Assembly (NCBI GenBank): GCA_028023455.1
Contig: JAQFVV010012496.1
Location: forward strand, 1,674,001-1,738,000
Reading direction: 5' to 3'
DNA: 64,000 nt
DNA from: Epiperipatus broadwayi
Taxonomy: Eukaryota; Onychophora; Udeonychophora; Euonychophora; Peripatidae
The notes under the pieces are model-generated. The model saw only the letters and a list, made by a program, of their open reading frames with translations. It had not been told where the DNA came from and searched no databases. Within the stretch, counting starts at the first letter, position 1; the number at the start of each line of letters is the position of its first letter. Below, one piece after another: positions 24,501 through 36,500 of the stretch. The position numbers and the translations under genes are program-made.

Positions 24501-27500
24501 AATGAAAATTATAAGTTCCAATTAAGTGAAAACATTTTAATTTTAGTTTGATTAAATATATCATAAAACAAATAAAAAAGCCTCTCATTAATCACTTTTA
24601 TAATGCTATATTTTATTTTTTATTTAACCAATCAGTTTTGACTGATCAATAAACTTCATATCTAAAATATATGTAAGCACAAATATATAAATATAGAATT
24701 ATTTAAGCAGTATAAATATAACAATCAATTCTTCATTGAATTCTTTTTATATATGGATTATATTTTACTAAATACCTATCCTCAAATATCTAAACATGTT
24801 AGTTGTAGGTAGTCTTTATCAATTTTTTATAATTTATTTTTTATATATTAATTAATATTTATTGTAATCTTGTTTAATAAATTTGTACTTTTTTAAAAAT
24901 TTATTATTGTTTATTTTATCTTTATTTATTAAATTTATCTATATATTAATGTATAAAATTTATTTAGTTAATTTTTAAATTTAAGTTTAATATTTTACCA
25001 GTTTTAAACTTTTTATCAACTATTTTTTTTATATTAAATCTAATTTATCCAAATCACTTCAAACACTTTTTAGCAAAAACCTTTTATTGTACATACGCAC
25101 ACATTTCGACTGTCCTGCAGTGTTGCTCGGAGCCCAAAGATTAAAATAAACTCGTTCTGAAGAAGACTGCAGGACAGTCAAAATGTAGGAGTATGTGTAT
25201 ATATGTAAAATAAAAGGTTTTTGCTAAAAAGTTTTCAAAGTGATTTGGATAAATTGGATTTATATAAGATATTATATCAAAAACAAAGGAAAAGGTGATT
25301 TTGGTAATATTTTTTTAGATTATTATAAAATATGCTTTTTATAAAATATTTTTTTAATTTTCACTTAACTTGTATTAAAATCTTACCTTTTTTATATCTG
25401 TTTTACTTTATTAACTGCCAGTTTTTAAATTTTTACTTTCCTTTATATTGTACAGTAGCTCATTTTTGTGTTTTTGTAACTTTTTTGTAATTTTATTATT
25501 TGAATTTATCTTTCTTATATTTATATTAGCACAGGTTGTAAATTTAAATTCTATTTAATGTAGATTTGATATTATTTATAAAGATAGTGTTTTTCTCTCT
25601 TTTAGTATATTGAATTAGTTTAAAAAATTACCTGTTTACTTAACATTCTATAGAAATAGGACATGTATTTGAAAAAGATAGCATTAAAATGGTTTAATAT
25701 CCTACTAATAAAAGAGATGTTAAAATTAAATAAGCTATCTTTGAATCTATATTAAATAAGGATTTAGGTTTAAAAATTGTATTTATATAAATAGAACTGC
25801 AGTAAATTTAACTAATAAAATTACAAGAAGAGAAAAATAAATTATATAAAAAGAAAGAGCTACTATACAATATAAAGGTAGCCAATTATAAATCTACAAA
25901 ATGGCGATTTATGTAGTGGACAGATAAAAGAAAATAAGTTTTTAATAAAAGTTATATGAGAATTCAACAAATTTTTTATAAAAAATATATTTTATATAAT
26001 AAAAAAGAATAGGTAATAAAAAGTTTAAAATTGGCAAAATATTAAGTTTAAAAGTTAAAGAATTCAATTTTATACATTAATATATAGATAAATTAAATAA
26101 TAAGTAAAAATAAAATAAATAATAATAAAATACTTTCTTCTTCCTTCTTTCTTTATATATTGATTTCTATATTTACATATGATACCATTTCCAACTTTCT
26201 TATACACTTAACAATACTATTTTTTACACCAAAATTTTACTCTTACAGTTTTGACTGTAATGTATTGTATACTTAAATGATTATATATTTGGATATTGTA
26301 GCTCTGATAATGACTGCAGGACAGTCGAAACTGTAAGAGTAAAGTTTTGGTGTAAAAATTGTATTGTTAAGTGTATTAGAAAGTTGGAAATGGTGTTACT
26401 TGTAAAATATTAGTAGATTAAGAAAAAAGTATGTTATTAGGGTAGGTAAATTATTATTTTTATAATAATTGTAATTAATATATGAAAAAATAAATTGTAT
26501 AAATTGATAAAGATTTACTGCATTTAACATAATTATGATGTAAAATGTAATAGAGATATTTGAGAATAGATATTTAGCAAAATGTAATAGGTATATAATA
26601 AAAAAGATTCAGTGCATAATTGAGTATAATGTTTATCTTGTTTAGATAATAAAATGATATACCCATATATCTTAGATCTGGAGAAAAAAACTGAAACACA
26701 CAGGCTTATTATACACTTTGTGTCTATATATGTAATATATAGGGTATATGAGCACAGATTTTTACACGTCCCACTACTATCCACACTATCTCATAACACT
26801 GATACACTCAAACACATATACGTCGAAAAGATAAATAATCACCAATATACGTATTTCATGCTAAACCAGCAATCATCAGTTGGTCCAGATTATCATCTCC
26901 ACACATATATGCTGTAAGTGCTCAGATATATATTAAGATAGCCAATCCTCATACTTTAATGGACAGGCTTCATTCTACTCCAACTCTTCAACCGTCCATC
27001 CAATTGAAAATCTGATGATGGAATGCTCAAAGGCCATCCTGAGGCCGAGATTTTTGTCACACCCACCTAAAATCAGTCTGACCCCTCATGTACAGGACAT
27101 AATCCATTTAATACATATGCAAGGGATGGGCAGACATCTCTACTATGTAATAACTGAAACACACAGGCTTATTATACACCTGTGTTTATATATGTAATAT
27201 GTAGGGTATATGAGCGCAGACTTTCACGCAACCCACTACTCTCCACACTTTAATCGAAAAGATAAATAATCACCAATATACATATTTCATGCTAAACCAG
27301 CAATCATCACTTGGTCCAGATTACCATCTTCACACATATATGTTATAAGTGCTCAGGTATATACTAAGATAGCCAGTCCTCATACTTTAATGGACAGTCT
27401 TCAATCTACTCCACACTCCAACTTTTCAACCGTCCATCCAATTAAAAATCTGATAATGGAATGCTCAAAGGCAGCCACTCTGAGGCCGAGATTCTTGTCA

Positions 27501-30500
27501 CACCTTTTTGACTCTAAAGTCAATCTGACCCATTGGTCAAGCAAAAAATAAATTATAGCATTGTAAAAATGATTAAAGAAGGGAGGATTTGTTTTATAAA
27601 ATTAATCAATGCATAAAATGAATTTAATGTGATCATTTTAATGATTCTTTTCGTATGTATATAAGAATTCAGTAGAATGGTCGATTATCATTTTTTACTC
27701 AAATATGTCCGCCATGTTCATTTGAAATGTAGTTATTGAAATCTCAGTTGACATATCAGAAATGTTTTTGTTATATATTAAAATAGAAATATCAAAAATA
27801 TAATTATGTAATATTAAAGAAATCTATTTTATAAAAAGCATTTATCTGTTAAGTATTAAGTTATAATCAAGAGAGGAATTATGAAAAGAAAGATTGTAAG
27901 AGGATTAGATTTTGAAAAAACAGAAATAAATAATATAGTAATTTGTAATCAATTATCGAATAAGCTAATATTATAGAGAACTGGAAATTAAAAAGTAAAA
28001 TTTTAAAAGGAGGGAGAAAGAGAAGATTACTTTGTAGGCAAAACAGAGTTTCATTCTTCAAGGATGAAAAAAATTAACCACAGTAGATATTTATATAGTT
28101 CATGGTAACATTTTATATACAATTTAAAAGTAATTGGTTTTAATGTTAATGTATAATCGTTATATGTAACTTATGATATAGTTATTTATTTTAAATAGCA
28201 TCATATTAAATTAGTTTAAAAACATAACTTACCGTTTCTTTCGTTTTTTAAATTAGCCATCTTTGATCTTAAAAATATGACTTTATGCGATCTTTCTATC
28301 ACTGAAACAGAATCTTCATTTATTTTAAATCTAAAAGATAGCAAAAAAAAAAAAATATTACTATTTTTTCTTTAAATCCTTTAGAAAATTTGTTTGAAAT
28401 AATTTAGCAAAGCAACAAAGATAAGCATAAACGGAAATGATTATTTTTAATAATTTTCAGAATTAAATACATCGGACAAAATTTTATTAAAAGCTGATAG
28501 AAACTGCCCCTGTCTTGCGTAAGAGTGGTGTAATGAAAATTACACGACAGAAATATCCTTCATATTGCTTAGGAAATTTTTAAAGTAGTTTAAATTTGAA
28601 GTTAAATTACTAGTGGAGGTAAAGCGGGTTGACGTTTTATTTAATATTCTTAATAATGCAAAGAGGAAAGTAAATAAATATTAACTTTGTATTTTTTAAA
28701 TCCTATCTTGTTATTTTTTCACAAAACTTGTATATTTATTTAATTCATATTTTGTATGTGTTTAAATAAATATATTTATAGAATAATACAATATTAATAC
28801 TCATATTTTGATTACGTTGTATTTTATATCAATCAATATAAGTAAATGCTGTAGTTTTAGGGTACTATGATATTGATTAAACTTTATTCTTTTGGAAATT
28901 TGACTCCAGATTAATCTTCACATGATTTTTCTGTATGTACAAGCACTTTTATATACTTTCAAAGAAATAAGCTCTTTTTTGAGTGCATGTTAAAGTTATT
29001 GAACCAGTTATTTTTTTTTTTTTTTTTGCTGTTGTAAATCATTTAAAATTATAATATCCATTGTTTCTTTTAATGTTCAATTTTATTTGTTTATACCGCA
29101 ATTTTATATTTCCAATAGTTTCTCATTTATATTTTTAAAATGTTTTAAGAGTTTTATATAGGAATAGAATGTTACATTGTCACATTTTAATTTTTTTTTA
29201 AACTGTTTTTATTGGATATTGATTTATTCAGCTACTTATGTTCCATTTTCTCTTTAATTGTTTCTTTAAAATGCTGCATCTACATCACCAAATAATTCTT
29301 GGGTAATAGATAAATTTAAGATTCTCAACATACTTTACATACCTAAAATGTAGCTTCGTTCACTCTTTGAAAAAAGGTAATAGAAAACTAAAAGATAAAA
29401 AGGAAACATTTTCCTGCTACACATTACAAGAAATACTTTTTTTTTTTCCTTTAACTTATTAGAAATTAATTTCAAAATAAACTTTGGATTTTTCACTGAT
29501 CTTATTGTTTAAAATGCTTTTATTTAAAAAAAGCAACTGGATTTGGAAGTGTACGTTTAAATTGTTTTTTTAGTTTTTAATTAAAAAATTAAAAGTAAGT
29601 CTTCTTAATTCTTCGTTTAGAGACCTCAGATCATCTATGATGAAGAAAAAAATGGTAAGTAGGAGTTAGGAACAGTTTTTCATTGTCCTTGCCTGCTGTC
29701 AATAAATTACTCAGTTCAAAATGAAAATGACAATGCCTTTTGTTTTTGGATTTTTATGAAGTCTAAAAGGTAATTACCTATCAGGCAGACAGTGGGGATT
29801 CAAATATATAAAAAATGTTTCATTTTGTAAGCGTTTTTTGTCTTTAATTTTTGTTGGTGTTTCAAAGCCAGACAGTTCTTTTTTATTTGAATTGCTGGCT
29901 TGATTTGTACTTTGTACCGAATGAAACTGATAATTATTTTTTTCATAGAAGTCAAAAATACGTATGCAGTTCGCCATATTCTCCCCCCTTCTACATCTAT
30001 CACTTTTTACAAAACAAATAAGAAAGAAGAAATTTAAAAAATTTAAAGGCAAAGAATAAATATTGCAAATCAAATTTGTCAGTTATAAATATTAAGAGGT
30101 AAACAATTCCATAAGTCAACCTAGAGATGACCGTCCATAATGTATGGAAACCACTAATCAACTTTGCTCTTAAGAAAAATTGGCGAAATCAGAAGGAACC
30201 TCATAGATAAGTATATGAAATTTCTTCTGACTGTTGCCTTTGGTAGGATGGCTCAGTTGGTTAGAGCATTACCTTAAAATTCAATACTCAATAATCTAAG
30301 GGTCCAGGTTCGATTCTCATGCTAGTACTGTCACTGATCAAGCCAACAACACCTGAAGAAGAGGAGAGAATGATACCTCTCGAAATGTTGTGCATATACT
30401 AACCTATGTGCTATTACTAAGAGTTGAATGCATTTGGAATATTTAAATGAAGTTAAATTTTTCTAAAAACAATCAATAATCATATTAGATGATGGAAATA

Positions 30501-33500
30501 GTCTAACATATTAATACAACTAAAACCCCATTATCACAAATCTTCAGGAAAACACTAAAAGAGATTGTTTGAAATTATACATCAATTAATTTTATAGGAC
30601 AATATTAGGTAGTATTATAACTATGAAAAATCAAACGGAAACTTAGAGTTGGCCATATTTTTCTCTCTCTCCCACTTCCAATCCTCTCCCATTTTCTCAA
30701 AACCAAAGAAGAAATTGAAAAGACAAATAATACGAAAAGTTTGCCTAAAAGTAAAAAAGACTCGTCAATGAAAAGTAATGAGGTTTTTCGATTCCATTTT
30801 GAATTTATAAATTATGTAATAGTATTACATGATCACTATCTTATACTAGCAAATAATTGTTTATAAACAAAGCAAAACTCTCCATACAGTATTACTCTGG
30901 TTGGCACAGGGTGGCAATACTGTATGGAGAGTTTTGCTTTGTTTATAAACAATTATGTGCTAGTATAAGATAGTGATCATGTGATGCTTAATGGTTTAAC
31001 ACCAATCCTGCCTAATAGGATAGTGGTGGCTATGGTTGTTAAAGAGCCAAAGACACCAAAATGTATGGGTGCTGAACTGAGTTCAGACCCATATGACTAT
31101 ATAAGCTATTGAGCTTAGATTGAACATATTTTTGTGTTTTCAATTTCATTCTCATAGTTTTGTAGTTAAGTAGAGATAAAAGGTGGGTGCTGGAGGGTTG
31201 CATTAGATCCTAAGATTTAGGTGCAGTGCTCTCAGATCCAAAGCTCCTCACTGACGATGGCCACAAGCCAGAACCTAGTCTGGGAATATTGGATGAGTAG
31301 GCATTAGATAGGAATTTTATGCACAAGCCTTCTGGCATTCATTGATTACTATGGTTGGCACAGGGTGGCACTACTGTATGGAGAGTTTTGCTTTGTTTAT
31401 GTAGTAGTATTACGATCAATCCCTTTTCCAAATCCAAAGAATCTTCAAATGATCAATTTGTCATCCCAGTATTCTGTCATGATGTCAAAGCAGTGTTTTA
31501 AAGAAATAAAGAGGAAGTGGAATGTAGATAGCCGACTAGATTGGTACCATATATTGGTCTCAAATCTATATATAGTTTTGTTAAAACTTTTTTGTAACTA
31601 ATAATGATTGAAACAAAAAAAATATCACATTGTCATTTTGTTAATAAATATTAACTGATTTTTTTTTTCAGAATATTTTAAACTGAGGTATCAACTGACT
31701 AACCTATTTACATTATATCAGATTAAAACTTTTAGTCAATTTTGTGTAAGCGTGACTAATCGATGGATTAGAAATATAATGGAAACGTATTTCCCGAATT
31801 AATTCCTCGTAATAGGTTTCTATACTATGTACCTGAAATTCAGTTCCTAAATGGGTGAATATTTGGAGACCTTTTGGGGTGAAAAGCAGGCTTAGGGTGT
31901 TTTTTTTTTACAGGTAATCATACCATGTTTATTCCAATAGCTATTCGGTCCTCATTGATAATTAATTATCAAACTAATATTAACTAGACGATAAAAATTT
32001 GCATTAATCTACAAGAATCAAATGAATGTCTATACGCGATCCGTGAATGCTAAATATCATTGGAAGATGTTCCACACTGCTAGATACCAGAATCTGTTGC
32101 ACTACTATCTAGCGTCTACCGTATTAATTATTTATCTGATTTAAAATCGCCCTAACATGGGAAGAGAAAGGTTATAGCTGCCTAATTCTAGTATAATTTT
32201 TACTAAACTTGATCTTTTTTTGTAAAAAAAGAAATTATTATTGTTTTGCATTGCTAATGCTTTTTGTGTGTGTGTGCTTATATCATACATAAACGGCTGC
32301 CGTTTTTCTTTTTTGATAACTTGGCTTATTTACTGAATTATTTTGTTGATTGTTGTTATCTGTTTTATTATTATATAATTAAAAATGCAAAGAATATATT
32401 TGTGATCGTTTGAATGTATTACTGATTTTAGATATACAGATGATGGCCATACAGTTGGTGAACCAGAGTTTGACCCACCATCTCCAATTAGATTAAAATG
32501 GGAAATTTCCCAAGAGGTAGATACATTTTTTTACAATTATTAAGATTTAAATTACATATTTAAAAACGTTAGCTTTTGAGCATTAAGGGATTAAGAATTG
32601 ACATTCATTCTATTTATTCATCATCTTCTATAAGCTTGAGACCGCTGAACACTAGATAGTCTTGCAGTAAACCATTACCCCAGATTAGTTTTTAGCTAAT
32701 GGTCTTTTTCAGCGAGACAAATCAGAAGGAAACTAGTATTGACACAAACTTTCAGTAGATTATTCTAAAATAGAGTAAATTTCAGTTAGAAGTAAATAAA
32801 AAATAAATTAGAGTAAGGAGTCTGATTTATGTAAAATGAATAAGTCCACTTTTTATATCAGAAACTGAAATATATACAGTTCAGAATAATATATTACATA
32901 GCATACTTTATATACAATAAGTCTGTAATATTAATTATAATGGGAGAAAGAGCATATAACATAGTTCATCAAATAAAGAAATGGTTTATTGCTCAGGGGT
33001 TCTTACGAAAAAAGAAGTTTGAGTATAGAAAGTGATGAGTTGGAATCTGAGTCAATGAACTTTGAGTTCTAAAGTTCACCATTTTTCCTTTTCTAAATCA
33101 CACCCGATATTAAAATTCATCGACGATATATTAAATCGTGTTTAATTATTACAATCAAGGTGTTAAAAGTGAGATGCCGTTTCCAGCTTTGTATACCTAT
33201 TTAGGAGTTTAATGACTTTTAAGTGCCATATTCCATCTGGCTGATAAATTAATTGGTAGAGCATTCAACTTAGGATCGGGAGATCCCAAGGATCGATTCT
33301 GGCACTCGAATTTTTTACAAACTCCCGAGCCATATCCATTTTTTTTTTTTTTTATCTGCATATTACATGTTCTTAAAAGCAAATTACACTATTGATAATT
33401 TGATTATTATTTAGTGTATTAATTCTATCTTTGTTAATAATGTTTTCCGCCATTTTAATAAATGTAATCTGGAGAGATTCTGGAAAGGAGAATTGAAATT

Positions 33501-36500
33501 TGATTCTAATACCAAGTCAAATGATCAATCATAGAAGCAAGGCTAGTTTCGGGAGACTGTACATTTTTCCATTAAAGTAACTGTTTAATGCAAGAATCAT
33601 TGTCACAAATCGAAGGACTTTCTAAAAATAAGAATGAAAACGAAATGAACAGTAGTAGCTAAAAACACTAATAAAAAAAGGCATGAATCTATAGGTGGGA
33701 AAGTACATTGTTATAAGTATTAACGGCATAACAGAATATATCTGGAAAGCATAGGTAAGAACACAAAACTTTGAAAGTTTTATCCATATTAATAAAATTT
33801 ATTATTGTAAATAAAATTAATAACATTGATTTAAAGTTAACTAACATTTTGTTTAGTACTTTCATATTTGTGTCTTATTAATACTATTGATATATTTACA
33901 ATTTGTGTTAATAGCCCTTACTTTTCACACTGTTCTTTAAAACGCTTCTTTTTTTTCCAGTAATTAACTTTTGTTTCCTATTACTGTAAATAACTTTTTA
34001 TCTTTTATTACTGGCAATTAATCGTAACCTTCTTTTAGTCAAGGCATGAGTCAGAATATTCTGCACATGAATCGGATATGCATACTGCTAGAACGTAATG
34101 TCCTGGGAGAATATATATATATATTTCTTTAAAAAAGAATATGATTTTGACTGATTCTATAGACTGCGAATCAAGATTCTTTTACTTGGTTTTCTAGTTT
34201 CATCAGCCATGAAAGGAAAATAATATAAGATGATTAAAGAAATTATTGTGAAAGAAAAATTTGATTCTGCATTCATTCTATTAAATTTAAGGATCCAGGT
34301 TCGATTCCCATAGTAATATTGTCACTGGTCAAGTCAGCAATATTTGAAGAAGAGAGGTGAATAATACCTCTCGAAATGTGCTTATACTAAACTGTTTGCT
34401 ATTACTAACAGCTGAATGTAATTGGAAGATTTAAATAAAATTAAATTTTTCCATAGACATTCAATACTTTATATTAGATGATGGAAATCCGTCCAATATA
34501 TAAATGCAACTCAAATTACCATCATCCCAAATCTTAGGTAAACACTCATATTATCAACATCAAAAATTGTTACCTCATCAAAAATGATAGATTTTGTCTG
34601 CAACCTAAGTTGTCATATAAGAAACAAAGTTATACAATGATAAATAGAAGAATGAAATTGCATTCAATGTGGATATATTTGACTCTTTTTTTTAAATTGA
34701 CTCAATTAATATTCTCAAAGCAAAGATACCTATTATTATTTTTTATTACTTTGTGAAAGATTTATGTCATCTCCAATAAATAATTTTATAAATTTATTGT
34801 ATTAAATATTAACTGTATAGTATCTTCAGAACGCTCATTTCTTATAATGCTGTAATTAATACATTTTAAGTCTCGTAGTTTTAGCGTAAAATTGTTAAGC
34901 GAATAAAAGTGATATTGTGTTACCCTGAAAAATAAGATCTAACCAAAAAAAATTAACCTTATCATGATTTTTGAGGATGCTTATAAGCCCAACTGTAAGC
35001 TTTAGTTAAGATTCGCAGCCTGATAGATGGTTTTTGTTTGCTTGTTGAAACATGAAATGGACGCAATTATTGTATTATAAAATAATGAACATATAAATAA
35101 ATAATATTATTGACATTAACGCTTTAAATAAATGGTCATATAAATTATATGGTTCTTTTATATTTTCCCATCGATTATTTTCGACGAACGTAATTCAACC
35201 TATGTAGATAAACAATTTATCTACCTCAAGTCCATATATTGGATAATTTATAATTTTATTTGTATATATTTAGGTACTTATTTTATTTATATTTAATACG
35301 CAGATTTAGAATGCTTGATTTAGTTTTCAAATTTCAGCATGGTAGCTTTTAAATATTCAAGATAAAAGAAAAATTAGTTTGATTTCTTACACATTTTTTT
35401 TTCTCCTGAAAGACTTTATTAAAATAATGGAAGTGATTTTAATAATCAAAGTTTAGCTTCATTAAATCGTCAATCTTTCTGCTAAAGAAGAGTTTTTAAA
35501 TAAACAGGGCTACTACAAGTAATTTGAAAAGTGCTTACAATTTGCGTACTTGATAATGGATGGATATGGTTTGTGTCATATATGAATTGTCATAGTTCCG
35601 TATGTAATGGATGACTTAATGTACATGTGTGAAATAAACATTTTCTTTTCGGATAATATTTGTAAATTTAAATAGAATAATATTCTGAACGCTAGATAAG
35701 ATGAATACAAAAAGAAAGAGCTATTCTGATGAGTACAAGAAAAGAATTGTGTGGGGGAGGGGGGCTTCCCGGAGTAAGAATCTTACAGTTTTCTGTAAAG
35801 AGAAGTATTTGAATAAGTGTTACATTTTTGTACTTGAATAAATGTAGGTTTTTGTACTTGAAAAAGTAAGACATCTGAAAATAAATCCTACAGTGTCTTT
35901 TAGAGCAAAAGTTAATATAAGAGACTGTCTTATTTTCAGGGAAACACTATTGCTTTTATCTAAAGTTTCAATTGTTACATAAAAAGCAAGATGCAAATGC
36001 ATTTTATTCTCACATTTATCGTTTTGTAAGTTCACTTACTATATTATAACTTAGATTGCAGACAAAAGCTATTATTTTGGTTTGCTTATTGGGTTTAGAC
36101 ATCGATATTGGGAAAATTTAAAATGATATTAATTAAGGCATTATGAAATGTGATTATTCTGAATATATTATGTAATATTTAATGCAATAAATTTATAATA
36201 CTTTATTTTACATTCAAATAGCAGCCTTTCAAGCTAATTGAGCACGCGCCTTTTGAGAGTGTTAAATAAATGAATACTTTTTTCTTCAATCCAAAATATA
36301 GTATTTATGCAGGAATAAAAAGGATCCTCTTATTCCTATGACTCAAATTCTTTTATATGAGCCAATCTGAAGTACTGTTGAGGAGAGCGTGAGTAGAATT
36401 CTCACTTTAAATTACTATTTACGATGTTTTTTGACTGAATGACGTCGGTGAAATTACTTAGAATTTACTAAACGTCATTCCTACTGAAACTTAATTATGA

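Larger units (their letters stand above)
26691..27540. repeat. direct tandem pair of a 463-bp unit
   Basis: Unit 1 starts at CTGAAACACACAGGC (26691) and unit 2 at the same words (27154); they align over about 390-460 bp with small indels. The unit is the one present as an inverted pair at 9205-9835. Each unit carries a hammerhead-like core on the minus strand. Tandem terminal repeats are a known property of PLE insertions. Confidence 0.82.
24027..32431 (+). other. CPT1 intron E2-F
   Basis: 8.4 kb. Contents in order: TC tract, PLE-type motif (24381-24416), nested inverted repeats (24897-26400), tandem hammerhead-like repeats (26691-27540), a cryptic 34-nt exon candidate (29621-29654), a tRNA-headed SINE (30241-30560) and two family-1 fold-back copies (30820-31405). 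27550-29600 and 31410-32430 show nothing recognisable. Confidence 0.7.

Noticed and set aside
29774-30073. 99-codon minus-strand ORF as a gene
   Set aside because: No homology recognised, low-complexity composition, overlapping second ORF in another frame, within an intron.
34110-34210. Another hammerhead core (CTGATGA on the minus strand near 34202-34208)
   Set aside because: CTGATGA is followed almost at once by AACTAGAAAAC with no room for stem II, so it does not meet the motif.
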